DNA of 64,000 bases from Thiomicrorhabdus sp. (GCF_963677875.1 NZ_OY782564.1:248001-312000), one strand, 5' to 3'; positions 55,066-64,000 are shown, numbered from the stretch's first letter. The notes: generated by a model from the letters alone, not told the origin. A program made the numbers and translations.

Positions 55066-55608
55066 TCAAACTTTCCGGCTCAAGAGGTGATCTGCCAGCG
55101 CTTTCAGATTATCGAAAACAGCGACACCCTCCAATAGTGGATCCTGCGAAGCCAGAGTTCGCTCACCCTTACCGCTGCGCACCAGATACGGCTGCATGCT
55201 CATGGAACGGGCCGCCTGAATATCCGCCAGTGTATCACCGACAAACAAAGCCCCGCTCAAATCGACATTCAACGCCTTTTCAATCGATCTCATCATGCCG
55301 GTTCCAGGTTTACGCGACGGAGAACCGTCATCGCTCGAATAGGGTGAAAAACTGATCCAATCCGGCTTGCAGTCGCCAAGCAAACGGTTCATTTTCTGAT
55401 GCATCGCGCTCAAGGTTGCCCGATCATAATAACCGCGCTTGATGCCCGACTGATTTGTGGCAATCGCCACAATCCACCCGGCCCGCTTTAATTCGCGAAT
55501 CGCGTCCATACTGCCTTCGACAGGATGCCACTCTTCTGGCGACTTGATATAAGCGTCGGAGTCCTCGTTAATAACGCCGTCGCGATCTAATACAATGATA
55601 TTCTTCAT
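55066..55608 (-). CDS. gmhB: D-glycero-beta-D-manno-heptose 1,7-bisphosphate 7-phosphatase (GmhB), zinc-less variant
   Basis: GmhB dephosphorylates heptose bisphosphate for LPS core synthesis. The 180-residue protein is a HAD phosphatase with Asp8 and Asp10 (IIVLDRDGVINED), Thr51-Asn (IATNQSGIKRG), Lys100 (SRKPGTGM) and GDTLADIQAA. The zinc loop, normally CxH...CxC, here reads S88-P-Y90 and S96-P-S98 with loop length kept. All four ligands are thus substituted. It may function without zinc or be a sister HAD enzyme. It is followed by plsC. A terminator lies 18 bases upstream of the start. Confidence 0.88.
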   Translation of the reverse strand: MKNIIVLDRDGVINEDSDAYIKSPEEWHPVEGSMDAIRELKRAGWIVAIATNQSGIKRGYYDRATLSAMHQKMNRLLGDCKPDWISFSPYSSDDGSPSRKPGTGMMRSIEKALNVDLSGALFVGDTLADIQAARSMSMQPYLVRSGKGERTLASQDPLLEGVAVFDNLKALADHLLSRKV

Positions 55609-55626
55609 ATTTCCCAACCACAGATG

Positions 55627-55649
55627 AAAAAAATCCCGCCGGAGCGGGA
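55627..55649 (-). terminator. Terminator of the glyQS operon
   Basis: On the minus strand TCCCGC-TCCG-GCGGGA is followed by seven Ts. It lies 25 bases after the glyS stop and just before the gmhB start, so gmhB must have a promoter inside glyS or depend on read-through. Confidence 0.85.
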
Positions 55650-55674
55650 ATGGGTTCGATTGACAGAGATTCGA

Positions 55675-57747
55675 TTACAAACGGGAAATATCCGCCACTT
55701 GCAGAAACAGCTGATAAATCTGTTGCAGCAGAGCCAAGCGATTATTACGCACCGCTTCGTCATCGGCCATGACCATTACCTCATCAAAGAAGCGATCGAC
55801 CGAATCACGAATCGATGCCATTTCACCAATGGCAGCAATATAGTCACGACTCTCGATCAAACCGGCAACCCGATCTTGCAATTGCTGTAATTCCTGATAT
55901 AAATTTTTCTCAGCCGCTTCAACAAACAGGCCGGCATTTACGTCGACAGAGACATCCCCTTCGACCTTCTTCAACAAATTGCTGATCCGCTTATTGGCGG
56001 CACTCAAGCTTTCCGCTTCATCCATTGAACTGAAACGCTGAACCGCTTCAATCCGCTTGGCGAAATCCAACGGCTGGCGCGGCTGGCAGAAGCGCACCGC
56101 TTCGAATTGCTCGGCACTGATACCTTGATCGGCAAAATACGCTTTCAGACGCGAAACGATAAAGTCGTAAATGTCCATGACCAGCTGATCGGTCATCTTG
56201 ACGTCGTCGTGCTGCTGCAAACCGGCTTCGATCAATTCGACCAGATCCAGATCCAAAGATTTCTCGATCATAATCCGCAGCATACCCAGCGCTGCACGGC
56301 GCAAAGCAAACGGGTCTTTGTCTCCGGTCGGCACCTGACCGATACCGTAAATTCCGGTAATAGTATCCAATTTATCAGCAATCGCCAACGCTTGCGAGAC
56401 ACCGGAAGACGGCAGTTCATCACCGGCAAAACGCGGTTGATACTGTGCATCCAGCGCTTCGGAAACCGCCGGATTTTCCTTTTGCGCTTCCGCGTAATAA
56501 CGTCCCATCACCCCTTGCAACTCGGGAAATTCACCGACCATTTCTGACATCAGATCGCACTTACTCAAGTGCGCCGCGCGCTCACAAAGGGCGGCATCTT
56601 CACCCAACAGGCGACCAATCTTGACGCTTAGGTTTTCCATACGATCGACTTTATCCAGCAAAGTTCCTAACTGTTGCTGGAAAACCACGGTTTTCAAACG
56701 CGGCAGAAAATCATCCAGCGGATGTTTCAAATCCTGATCCCAGAAGAATTTCGCATCCGACAAACGCGGACGAATCACCCGCTCATTACCCGACTTAACC
56801 GAAGCCGGGTTCGAACTTTCGATGTTCGAGATCGTGATGAACTTCGCCATCAGCTTGCCGTCGGCATCCAGCATATGGAAGTATTTCTGATGCCCTTTCA
56901 TTGCCGAAACCAAGGCTTCCTGAGGCACACTCAGGAACAAATCATCAAAATCACCGACAATCGCCTGCGGCCACTCGTTCAGGGCGGTAACTTCTTCCAG
57001 CAGGTCTTCATCGATCTGTGCAACACCACCTTCCGCTTTCGCCGCTGCTTCAACCTGTAAACGAATCATATCAGCACGGGTAGCAAAATCCGCCTGAACA
57101 TAACCTTGTGTACACAAGGTATTGATGTAATCTGACGGCTTGGCGATTTCAATCGCCTGCGGTGCATGGAATCGGTGCCCGCGAGTTGTATTGGATGTCT
57201 GGTGCCCTAGAATCTCCGCCGGTACGACGTCACTTCCCAGTAACATCAAGACCCAATGCACCGGACGGACGAATTCCACATCCGAACTTCCCCAGCGCAT
57301 CCGCTTCGGAATCGGCAATTTCGCCAAAGACTGACGCACAATTTCCGGTAACAGCTCCGCTGCAGATCGCCCTTGCACCTCCTGATTAAACGCCATCCAG
57401 ACACCTTTAGGCGTATCAATTTCAACCAGATCCTCAAGCTCGGCGCCACAACCACGCATAAAACCCTGCAATGCCTTACTCGGGTTGCCTTCCGTATCAA
57501 ACGCCGCTTTTTTCGCAGGGCCTTTTTTCTCAACTGTCTTATCCGCCTGCTGGCATTGCAGACTCTCCAGCATCACCGCCAGGCGGCGCGGCGCGGCATA
57601 AACTTTCAGACCGTCAAATTGCAATTCTGCTTCCTGCAGTCCAGCCACGATGCCATCGGCAAACGCCTGACTCAAACCTTTAAGGGCTTTCGGTGGAAGT
57701 TCTTCGGTTCCGATCTCTACTAAAAAAGCGTCTTTCATCTGGCTCAT
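55675..57747 (-). CDS. glyS: Glycyl-tRNA synthetase beta subunit
   Basis: GlyS is the tRNA-binding and editing-like subunit of the bacterial (alpha-beta)2 enzyme. The 690-residue product begins with FLVEIGTEELPPKALKGLSQ and has the typical QHPKYF-like KGHQKYFHMLD and GDKDPFALRRAALGMLRIM. An anticodon-binding-like C-terminal domain follows. It overlaps the glyQ stop by one base (57747), the normal glyQ-glyS arrangement. Confidence 0.97.
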   Translation of the reverse strand: MSQMKDAFLVEIGTEELPPKALKGLSQAFADGIVAGLQEAELQFDGLKVYAAPRRLAVMLESLQCQQADKTVEKKGPAKKAAFDTEGNPSKALQGFMRGCGAELEDLVEIDTPKGVWMAFNQEVQGRSAAELLPEIVRQSLAKLPIPKRMRWGSSDVEFVRPVHWVLMLLGSDVVPAEILGHQTSNTTRGHRFHAPQAIEIAKPSDYINTLCTQGYVQADFATRADMIRLQVEAAAKAEGGVAQIDEDLLEEVTALNEWPQAIVGDFDDLFLSVPQEALVSAMKGHQKYFHMLDADGKLMAKFITISNIESSNPASVKSGNERVIRPRLSDAKFFWDQDLKHPLDDFLPRLKTVVFQQQLGTLLDKVDRMENLSVKIGRLLGEDAALCERAAHLSKCDLMSEMVGEFPELQGVMGRYYAEAQKENPAVSEALDAQYQPRFAGDELPSSGVSQALAIADKLDTITGIYGIGQVPTGDKDPFALRRAALGMLRIMIEKSLDLDLVELIEAGLQQHDDVKMTDQLVMDIYDFIVSRLKAYFADQGISAEQFEAVRFCQPRQPLDFAKRIEAVQRFSSMDEAESLSAANKRISNLLKKVEGDVSVDVNAGLFVEAAEKNLYQELQQLQDRVAGLIESRDYIAAIGEMASIRDSVDRFFDEVMVMADDEAVRNNRLALLQQIYQLFLQVADISRL

Positions 57748-58670
57748 TATTCCACCTCCTTCTGCGATTTAACCAACGGGAACCCAAGGGCTTCTCGACC
57801 TTCGTAATAGGCTTCGGCGATCTGACGCGCCATCGCACGAACCCGGCCGATAAAACGCGCACGCTCGGTCACGCTGATCGCATGGCGCGCATCCAGGAGG
57901 TTAAATGCATGGGAAGCTTTCAAAACCTGTTCATAAGCCGGTAGCGGCAATTTATCCTCAACCAGCTTGGCAAAAATTTCTTCGCACTCATCGAAAGTAC
58001 GGAACAACTTGTCGGTATCGGCTTTCTCGAAATTGTACGCCGACATTTCAACTTCATTTTGATGAAAAACATCGCCGTAGGTGACTTTTCCTTCCGGCCC
58101 TTCCACCCAGGTCAGGTCATAAACACTGTTCACGCCTTGCAGGTACATGGCGATACGTTCCAGACCATAGGTAATTTCTCCGGTGACCGGACGGCATTCC
58201 AGACCGCCGACCTGCTGAAAATAAGTAAACTGTGTCACTTCCATTCCATTCAACCAGACTTCCCAACCAAGCCCCCAGGCTCCCAAAGTCGGCGATTCCC
58301 AGTTATCTTCAACAAAACGGATATCATGTTCCAAAGGATCAATACCCAACATTTTCAGCGATTCAAGATACAACTCCTGAATATTGTCCGGAGACGGTTT
58401 CAACATGACCTGAAACTGATAGTAATGCTGCAAACGGTTCGGGTTTTCGCCGTAACGGCCATCGGTCGGACGTCGGCAGGGTTGCACATAAGCCGCGCGC
58501 CAAGGTTCTGGACCGATTGAGCGCAAGAAGGTGGACGGATGAAAAGTCCCCGCTCCCATCTCATTGTCGTAAGGTTGCATAACCACACACCCCTGCTCCG
58601 CCCAAAAGGCCTGCAAAGTCTGAATCAACCCCTGAAAAGTTCCGATATCTGTTGCTGCTTGTGCCGCCAC
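57747..58670 (-). CDS. glyQ: Glycyl-tRNA synthetase alpha subunit
   Basis: GlyQ is the class II catalytic subunit for glycyl-adenylate formation. The 307-residue protein has [56 protein letters not shown] and [10 protein letters not shown]. All are standard for the heterotetrameric enzyme. It heads the glyQ-glyS pair. A gap of 183 bases to tusA on the other strand includes the divergent promoters. Confidence 0.97.
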   Translation of the reverse strand: MAAQAATDIGTFQGLIQTLQAFWAEQGCVVMQPYDNEMGAGTFHPSTFLRSIGPEPWRAAYVQPCRRPTDGRYGENPNRLQHYYQFQVMLKPSPDNIQELYLESLKMLGIDPLEHDIRFVEDNWESPTLGAWGLGWEVWLNGMEVTQFTYFQQVGGLECRPVTGEITYGLERIAMYLQGVNSVYDLTWVEGPEGKVTYGDVFHQNEVEMSAYNFEKADTDKLFRTFDECEEIFAKLVEDKLPLPAYEQVLKASHAFNLLDARHAISVTERARFIGRVRAMARQIAEAYYEGREALGFPLVKSQKEVE

Positions 58671-58853
58671 CCTGAAAAAACCTCTACTTTTATTCCCTAA
58701 TATTCCGGGACTCGAAATTCCTTACCGGCATGCTCTCCCGAAACCGGAAAAGCGCACCGGCGCTTTAAATTTGAAAATCGCAAAATTATACCGTATTTTA
58801 AGTCAGTCTTTTTAACAGTTTAGAAACAAGCAAAACAGGGTTGGACACCAAGT

Positions 58854-59102
58854 ATGAACAATCTCTCCGATGAAACGATCGAACTCGATGCACGCGGCCT
58901 GAAATGCCCGATGCCGGTGATTAAATTGCAACAGCAGGTGCGTCAAAGTCAGCCGGAAAACAAAATTCGCATCCTGTGTACCGACAAGGGTGCCGAGCGC
59001 GACATTCAGAGCTGGTGCAAGGTCAATAAACATCAACTTCTTGAGGTTCTCAACGACGGAAATCTGTTGAAGATCACCATTCAAGTCAAAGAACGCAAAT
59101 AA
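58854..59102 (+). CDS. tusA: Sulfurtransferase TusA/SirA family
   Basis: The 82-residue protein has the family signature ELDARGLKCPMPVIKLQQ with the active Cys19 and the CPxP motif. It can relay sulfur as a persulfide in tRNA thiolation, cofactor synthesis or sulfur oxidation. It stands alone, not next to tusBCD, dsr or rhodanese genes, so the precise partner is unknown. Confidence 0.92.
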   Translation: MNNLSDETIELDARGLKCPMPVIKLQQQVRQSQPENKIRILCTDKGAERDIQSWCKVNKHQLLEVLNDGNLLKITIQVKERK

Positions 59103-59125
59103 CGCGCCGATAAACCTGAAATACC

Positions 59126-59154
59126 TTGATTATTTACCAAGCTGTCATTATGCT
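59126..59154 (+). promoter_or_regulatory. Promoter of the M23 peptidase gene
   Basis: TTGATT (59126-59131), a 17-base spacer and TATGCT (59149-59154) form a good sigma-70 promoter. Transcription would begin near 59161 and give a leader of about 140 bases. Confidence 0.5.
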
Positions 59155-59186
59155 AGGTGCTAGAAATGGATTTCGGCATATTTAAC

Positions 59187-59247
59187 CGCTTTAAAAGGAT
59201 TTAAAGCGCAAGTAACGTTTAAGAAAAGACGGGATTGAATCGCGTCT
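59187..59247 (+). promoter_or_regulatory. Structured leader of the M23 peptidase gene
   Basis: A perfect 9 bp hairpin CGCTTTAAA-AGGA-TTTAAAGCG (59187-59208) is followed by an AGACG / CGTCT stem (59227-59247). Neither has a T-tract. The first loop displays AGGA. Confidence 0.4.
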
Positions 59248-59301
59248 GAAGTTTTGATTACTATTGCAATGTTTTAATTGCGGACTGATACACACAAATT
59301 C

Positions 59302-60843
59302 ATGAGAAATCGAAGCGCAGCGCAAATATCGCTCATCGTATTACAGCTTTGCTTGGGATTGATCCTACTATTGATTTTCCTGGCACCCAGTTCTTCCGTT
59401 GCCAATCTGCCAGCGGACAGGGTTTCGCTCCCCCTGCCTCCGGCCAAAATCGCCAGCAATCAGATTGACACACCCCCTATCGAAAACACCGACGTGGATC
59501 AACAGCTTAATGAAGCTCTGTTGCCTGCACCTGAAACAAAATCTCACTCAATCGTTTTGCATGAAGCCGGCACGCCCGCCGCAAGCTCAAACGGAGAGAC
59601 CTCTAACTTACTCTCTCCTCTGACACAGTCCCCCTTGAACATAGACGAAACCGCTGCCCAAACTGCAGAAAACGAACAGAACACAGAGAATAGAGAAGAT
59701 AGCTACTATCCTGCTGAACTCGACACTCAGAATCCGGACTGGAAAAAATTTACTGTCAAAATTGATAAAAACGATTCATTAAGCCTGATTCTTGATCGAC
59801 TGCATATCTCTCCAGAAACGGTCTACACCATCAGCAAACTCCGGAACGGCCGCAATCTGACCAATCTTCGCTACGGCAGTGAAATCACCGTCTGGGTTGA
59901 CAAGCAGGATCAGTTACAACGCATTCTGTATCCTGCCAGCTTGAGCAAGCATTACGAATTAAAGAAAGACAAAAATGGCTTCAAAATCGCCACCTTGGTT
60001 AAAAAACCGGAAATTCGCAAGGCAACCGTCTACGGCGTTATTCAAAACTCTTTCTTCCTGGCAGCCCATCGTTCCGGCTTAGGCGCACGCAACACCATGA
60101 ACCTCGCCGATATTTTTGCCTGGGAAATCGATTTTGACCGTGAAATTCGCAAGGGCGACACTTTTAAAGTCGTTTACGAAAGCAAGTACGTTGACGGCAA
60201 ATACATTGGTGAGGGCAATATTCTGGCTGCCGAATTTGTTACCAATAACGGCAAGGACAAACATCGTGCATTTGCCTTTTTTCAAGACGGCGAACTTGAA
60301 GGTTACTACGACGAGAAAGGCAACAGTCTTAGAGCGGAATTCCTTCGCAGTCCGGTCGACAGCGTACGCATCACCTCTAAATTCTCACCTCGCCGCTACC
60401 ACCCGATTTTGAAAAAATGGCGATCGCACCGCGGCGTCGACTACGCCGGTCCTGTCGGCACTCCGGTTCGGGCAACGGCTGACGGCAAAATTGTTTTCAG
60501 GGGCTGGGGACACGGTTATGGCCGCTATATTAAAATTCAACACGCAAACAAACGCATGACGGTTTACGGCCACTTTTCCAAATTCGGTAAATACAAAAAA
60601 GGCAGCTACGTCAAGCAAGGACAAATCATCGGCTATATCGGACAATCCGGCTTGGCAACCGGCCCTCACCTCCACTACGAATTCCGAGTAAAAGGTGTTC
60701 ACGTCGATCCTCTAAAAGTCAAAACCATCAGTGCAGGGCCAATTGCATCAAAATACCGTAAAGGTTTCTTAAAACAGACCAAAACCCTGATGGCACAACT
60801 GGATAGTGCCAACTTGGTGAAAGTTGCCACCAGCAGTGATTAA
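59302..60843 (+). CDS. M23-family murein endopeptidase (MepM-like)
   Basis: The 513-residue protein has an N-terminal membrane anchor or signal (IVLQLCLGLILLLIFLAP), a low-complexity linker and a LysM/OapA-like region (LSLILDRLHISPETVYTISK). The C-terminal zinc peptidase domain has HRGVDYAGPVGTPV and the HxH motif GPHLHYEFRV, with the third ligand near VYGHFSKFGKY. It probably cuts D-Ala-mDAP crosslinks to let peptidoglycan grow. The start is uncertain: ATG 59302 gives a good signal but no ribosome-binding site; a TTG lies at 59278. anmK follows after 5 bases, a sensible cell-wall pairing. Confidence 0.92.
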   Translation: MRNRSAAQISLIVLQLCLGLILLLIFLAPSSSVANLPADRVSLPLPPAKIASNQIDTPPIENTDVDQQLNEALLPAPETKSHSIVLHEAGTPAASSNGETSNLLSPLTQSPLNIDETAAQTAENEQNTENREDSYYPAELDTQNPDWKKFTVKIDKNDSLSLILDRLHISPETVYTISKLRNGRNLTNLRYGSEITVWVDKQDQLQRILYPASLSKHYELKKDKNGFKIATLVKKPEIRKATVYGVIQNSFFLAAHRSGLGARNTMNLADIFAWEIDFDREIRKGDTFKVVYESKYVDGKYIGEGNILAAEFVTNNGKDKHRAFAFFQDGELEGYYDEKGNSLRAEFLRSPVDSVRITSKFSPRRYHPILKKWRSHRGVDYAGPVGTPVRATADGKIVFRGWGHGYGRYIKIQHANKRMTVYGHFSKFGKYKKGSYVKQGQIIGYIGQSGLATGPHLHYEFRVKGVHVDPLKVKTISAGPIASKYRKGFLKQTKTLMAQLDSANLVKVATSSD

Positions 60844-60848
60844 ACAGG

Positions 60849-61958
60849 GTGTCTTCCTTGTTCATCGGCTTGATGTCCGGAACCAGTGCTGACGGTATTG
60901 ACGCCGCACTGGTCGATATCTCTTCAACAACCTTTAAACTGCACCACTTTATCAGCCTGCCTTTAAAAGCGGAACTCCGCGAACGACTGCTACAGCTCAA
61001 CACCGATCAAACTCTGCACCTCAAGGAACTGTGCGCCCTGCAATACGAAGTCGGCAATGCCTTCTCTGAAGCCGTCCGGGAATTATTGGAAGAAGCGAAA
61101 ATATCCGCCGAACAGATCACGGCCATTGGCAGTCACGGTCAAACGCTTTACCATGCACCGGAACACTCGATGAGCCTGCAAATCGGCCACCCGGCGGTAA
61201 TTGCCAAACAAAGCGGTATTCAAACAGCAGCAGACTTCCGTATCGATGATATGGCTGTCGGCGGCCAGGGAGCGCCTTTCGCCCCCGCTTTCCACCAAAG
61301 GCTGTTTCAATCTGACCAAACGACACTGGCAGTCAATATCGGCGGCATTGCCAACATCAGCGTCATTCCAGGAAAAGCGGACAGGGCAACGATCCTTTCC
61401 GGCTTTGATACCGGCCCCGGAAACGGCTTGATCGATGAATTTTGCCGGCAGAAATTCAATCGGAGCTATGACCGCAACGGCGAACTTGCCGCTCAGGGAA
61501 CACTTCAACCTGCGTTATTGAAGAAACTGCTGGCCGATCCATATTTCCAAAAAACCGCGCCCAAGAGCAGTGGACGGGATTACTTCAACTTCGAATGGCT
61601 GAAAACCCGCCTGCACGACCTGAAAAAAATGTCCGACCTGAATCTACTGACAACTCTCACCGAATTAACCGCTGTCAGCATCGCTGACGAGGTCAACAAA
61701 ATCAAGCCTGCCTACAGTTCTCCACTGTGGATTTGCGGAGGCGGAGCCCATAACGCCTATCTAATGGGGCGTCTACAGGCCCTCCTTCCTGAAGCCAGAG
61801 TTCTTAGCAGCAAAGAAGCCGGCATCGACCCGGATGCGGTAGAAGCCGTTCTGTTCGCCTGGCTGGCCTACCAGAGAATCCATAACTCAACCGTACCTCT
61901 TAAGGACGTCACCGGTGCCGACCGCAACGTCATTCTCGGCGGAGTCTGGCAACCGTAA
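60849..61958 (+). CDS. anmK: Anhydro-N-acetylmuramic acid kinase
   Basis: AnmK opens the 1,6-anhydro ring of anhydroMurNAc and phosphorylates it, recycling cell-wall sugar. The 369-residue product has the ATP-binding LFIGLMSGTSADGIDAALVD, the catalytic Asp region FRIDDMAVGGQGAPFAPAFH and NIGGIANISVIPG. GFDTGPGNGLIDE and WICGGGAHNAYLMGRLQAL also match. It starts with GTG 5 bases after the peptidase stop and is co-transcribed with it. Confidence 0.96.
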   Translation: MSSLFIGLMSGTSADGIDAALVDISSTTFKLHHFISLPLKAELRERLLQLNTDQTLHLKELCALQYEVGNAFSEAVRELLEEAKISAEQITAIGSHGQTLYHAPEHSMSLQIGHPAVIAKQSGIQTAADFRIDDMAVGGQGAPFAPAFHQRLFQSDQTTLAVNIGGIANISVIPGKADRATILSGFDTGPGNGLIDEFCRQKFNRSYDRNGELAAQGTLQPALLKKLLADPYFQKTAPKSSGRDYFNFEWLKTRLHDLKKMSDLNLLTTLTELTAVSIADEVNKIKPAYSSPLWICGGGAHNAYLMGRLQALLPEARVLSSKEAGIDPDAVEAVLFAWLAYQRIHNSTVPLKDVTGADRNVILGGVWQP

Positions 61959-62012
61959 GCGAAAAAAACAGGGGAAAAACCTGAATGACAAACATCAAGA
62001 GCCTGAAAACAA

Positions 62013-62039
62013 AAAAACCGGCCTGATCTGCCGGTTTTT
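62013..62039. terminator. Bidirectional terminator between anmK and citrate synthase
   Basis: AAAAACCGGC and GCCGGTTTTT form a 10 bp stem with a 7-base loop between the convergent stops of anmK and the citrate synthase gene. A and T tracts on both sides let it work in both directions. Confidence 0.9.
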
Positions 62040-62062
62040 CTGACTCTGCCTGTTGGCGAAAC

Positions 62063-63214
62063 TCATCCGCGCTGATCGACAGGCAAATAGCAAGCCGATC
62101 CTTTTCCCTTATATACCTGAGTTGGACGGAAAATTTTGTTGTTCTGCAATTGTTCTCGCCAGTGCGCCATCCATCCGGCAGAGCGGGCAACAGCAAAAAT
62201 CGGAGTGAACAAACCTGGATCAAACCCCATTTCCTTATACAGAATACCGGAGTAGAAATCGACATTCGGATAAACCCCTTTATGCCCGAGAAGTTCTTCA
62301 CACACCCGTTCCACTTCCAGAGCGGTCTCGAAAGAAACGCTCAATTTGTCCGACTTGTCCTTCAGAAGATCAACAGACAACTTTTGTAAAATATTGGCGC
62401 GAGGGTCTTTGGTTTTATACTCTCGGTGCCCCATACCCCAGATAACTTTCTTATTTGCCAGACGCTCTTCGATATAAGGTCTGGCACGTTCCGGCGTTCC
62501 AATTTCATCCAGCATCTCAATCACCTTCTGGTTTGCACCTCCGTGCAAAGGACCTGAAAGCGAAGCGATTGCCGAAGAAATCACCGAACATGGATTAGCA
62601 AGCGTTGAGCCGGTCACCATAGTCGTGAAAGTCGAAGCGTTAATAGTATGCTCCGCGTGCAGAATCAGGATAGCATCCAGCAGGCGCGCCCAATCCTTAT
62701 CCGGCTCTTCACCTGTCACCATATAGAGAAAGTTCTCGGCATAAGTCAGATCCCTGCGTGGTTCGATCGGATCGTACCCATTGCGCATATGCTCCCACAT
62801 GGCAACCAGCGTTCCCATATGGGCAATGATTTTAACGGTTACATCATTAATATAATCCTGATTTTCGGTACCGCCCTTCATATATTCGGTACTCGGATAG
62901 AAGCTTGCCAGGCTGGCAACCACCACCTGCAGCATGTGCATCGGATGAGTGGTCTGGGGCAGGTTTTTCATAATTTCGCGGATATTGTATTTCACCCGGC
63001 GGTTCTCGCGTAACTGGCGATCGAAATTCTCCAGCTCGTCAGCGGTTGGAAGTTCACCGAACAAAAGCAGCAGAGTCGTCTCTTCAAAAGAGGAATATTC
63101 TGCCAGTTCCTGAATGTCATAACCGCGATAGGTCAAAACGCCTTTAATACCGTCAATATAAGAAACCTGGGACTCCGTCGCCGGAACCCCTGCTAAACCT
63201 GGAACATACTGCAT
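62063..63214 (-). CDS. gltA: Citrate synthase (short type; citrate/2-methylcitrate synthase)
   Basis: The 383-residue protein condenses acetyl-CoA (or propionyl-CoA) with oxaloacetate. Catalytic residues lie in HAEHTINASTF, SGPLHGGANQKV, WGMGHREYKTKDPRA and NVDFYSGILY. The length is that of the short dimeric enzymes (about 370-390 residues), not the NADH-sensitive hexameric GltA of about 430. 2-methylcitrate synthase has the same size, but no prp genes are nearby, so citrate synthase is the simpler call. Confidence 0.88.
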   Translation of the reverse strand: MQYVPGLAGVPATESQVSYIDGIKGVLTYRGYDIQELAEYSSFEETTLLLLFGELPTADELENFDRQLRENRRVKYNIREIMKNLPQTTHPMHMLQVVVASLASFYPSTEYMKGGTENQDYINDVTVKIIAHMGTLVAMWEHMRNGYDPIEPRRDLTYAENFLYMVTGEEPDKDWARLLDAILILHAEHTINASTFTTMVTGSTLANPCSVISSAIASLSGPLHGGANQKVIEMLDEIGTPERARPYIEERLANKKVIWGMGHREYKTKDPRANILQKLSVDLLKDKSDKLSVSFETALEVERVCEELLGHKGVYPNVDFYSGILYKEMGFDPGLFTPIFAVARSAGWMAHWREQLQNNKIFRPTQVYKGKGSACYLPVDQRG

Positions 63215-63257
63215 ATAAGAAACTCTAACTGTTTAGTTAAATGAGAAAGAAGCTGAA

Positions 63258-63599
63258 TCACACGCTAAAAGACGAACCACATCCGCAAGTGGTGGTGGCA
63301 TTTGGGTTTTCAATCACAAAGCGCGCACCTTGCAGATCTTCCAGATAGTCGATTTTAGCCCCGACCAGATACTGAAAGCTCATCGGATCGACCAGTAAAG
63401 TCACACCGTCTCTTTCAACAATCGTATCATCGTCCGCTTGCGCTTCGTCAAAAGTAAACCCGTAAGAAAAACCTGAACACCCGCCACCGGTAATGTAGAC
63501 GCGAAGTTTCAAATTTGGGTTCTGTTCATCTTCAATTAGCCCGCTTACCTTGGCTGCTGCAGCTTCGGTAAAATTTAGTGGAGTTGGAATATCTGACAT
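63258..63599 (-). CDS. erpA: Iron-sulfur cluster insertion protein ErpA
   Basis: The 113-residue A-type carrier has the three cysteines in [14 protein letters not shown] and TTCGCGSSF and the FxxxPxA-like FVIENPNA segment. It transfers 4Fe-4S clusters to apo-enzymes. ErpA is favoured over IscA by the absence of isc genes and by its position next to argC, which is common in gammaproteobacteria. Confidence 0.93.
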   Translation of the reverse strand: MSDIPTPLNFTEAAAAKVSGLIEDEQNPNLKLRVYITGGGCSGFSYGFTFDEAQADDDTIVERDGVTLLVDPMSFQYLVGAKIDYLEDLQGARFVIENPNATTTCGCGSSFSV

Positions 63600-63700
63600 T
63601 TCCGTTTCCTTTTATCTGATTTAAACGGCCGATTTAAAACCGCAATAAGGTTTAATCGGCTGTTTCATTATAGCAAAACCGTTTTTTGAATCGGATGGAT

Positions 63701-64000
63701 TTACGGTAACAACGCAACCTGCGTCAAACCGGCATCTTCTTCCAGATCGAACATCAGGTTCATATTCTGTATCGCTTGGCCCGCAGCACCTTTCACGAGG
63801 TTATCAATCACCGAAGTCACTACAACAACATCTCCGCCTTCCGGCCGATAAACCGCCATTCGACACATGTTAGAACCTTTCACCATACGCGTATCGGGAA
63901 GCGAGTTTCTAGGCATGACATCGACAAAACACTCCTGAGCGTAAGTCTCCTCGAACAAAGACTGCAGCTCCTCTTCGGAAATATTGCTCTTCAACTTAGC
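63701..64000 (-). CDS. argC: N-acetyl-gamma-glutamyl-phosphate reductase (partial, N-terminus outside window)
   Basis: The last 99 residues of ArgC are present; the frame continues past the right edge. The segment [20 protein letters not shown] and the C-terminal [20 protein letters not shown], then [13 protein letters not shown], match the family closely. The enzyme catalyses the third step of arginine synthesis. The NADP-binding domain and active-site Cys lie outside the window. Confidence 0.93.
   Translation of the reverse strand, partial: AKLKSNISEEELQSLFEETYAQECFVDVMPRNSLPDTRMVKGSNMCRMAVYRPEGGDVVVVTSVIDNLVKGAAGQAIQNMNLMFDLEEDAGLTQVALLP

Overview
The window is a 64 kb piece of a gammaproteobacterial chromosome with one horizontally acquired island. 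The housekeeping order ychF-pth-rplY-prs-tRNA(Gln)-[TPR lipoprotein]-hemA-prfA-prmC-moeB next to tRNA(Met) matches what I remember from Pseudomonas aeruginosa. The core reads at roughly 50% GC by eye. A type II secretion operon, motAB, parC/parE and a methylamine-oxidation cluster fit a free-living marine or aquatic bacterium, perhaps of the Thiotrichales (Methylophaga or Thiomicrospira relatives). That genus-level placement is a guess.

Layout. 1-5249 (minus): gspF (partial), gspE, gspD, gspC of type II secretion. 5367-7220 (minus): an unusual pyruvate-kinase-like protein. 7664-10674 (plus): XRE-cupin regulator, PII protein, ammonium channel, GNAT acetyltransferase. 10746-22524 (minus): a class I glutamine amidotransferase, then, read in transcription order, purU-mgdABCD-gmaS-mgsABC-folD. 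The latter set is a complete N-methylglutamate pathway. Methylamine is glutamylated by GmaS, converted to N-methylglutamate by MgsABC and oxidised by MgdABCD to glutamate plus a tetrahydrofolate-bound C1 unit. FolD and PurU carry that unit to formate, and PII/AmtB next door handle ammonium. The mgdD gene is frameshifted into two overlapping frames.

23004-33821: an AT-rich genomic island of about 10.8 kb inserted in the 3' end of tRNA-Met(CAT). A 20 bp exact direct repeat marks its ends, and two further near-identical repeats lie just inside both ends. It carries a Fic AMP-transferase under phased inverted operator half-sites. It also carries a tightly overlapping seven-gene operon: a small helical protein, a C5-cytosine methyltransferase, a MutL/MORC-like GHKL ATPase, two uncharacterised proteins, a 100-residue HNH-accessory-like protein and an RNase H-fold DUF429-like protein. 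A second, divergent, apparently leaderless C5 methyltransferase and a 59-codon gene follow. An intact IS3-family element has truncated the island integrase. The methyltransferase-ATPase operon is my best candidate for an undescribed defence or DNA-modification system: it has no recognisable classical restriction nuclease.

33807-64000: core genes. tRNA-Met, ychF, pth, rplY, prs, tRNA-Gln, a TPR lipoprotein, hemA, prfA, prmC, moeB, motB/motA, parC, a metallochaperone, selO, a PilZ-like protein, parE, pdxH, ung, plsC, gmhB (all four zinc ligands replaced), glyS/glyQ, tusA, an M23 peptidase, anmK, citrate synthase, erpA and the 3' part of argC. The lolB and ispE genes expected between the TPR gene and tRNA-Gln are absent.
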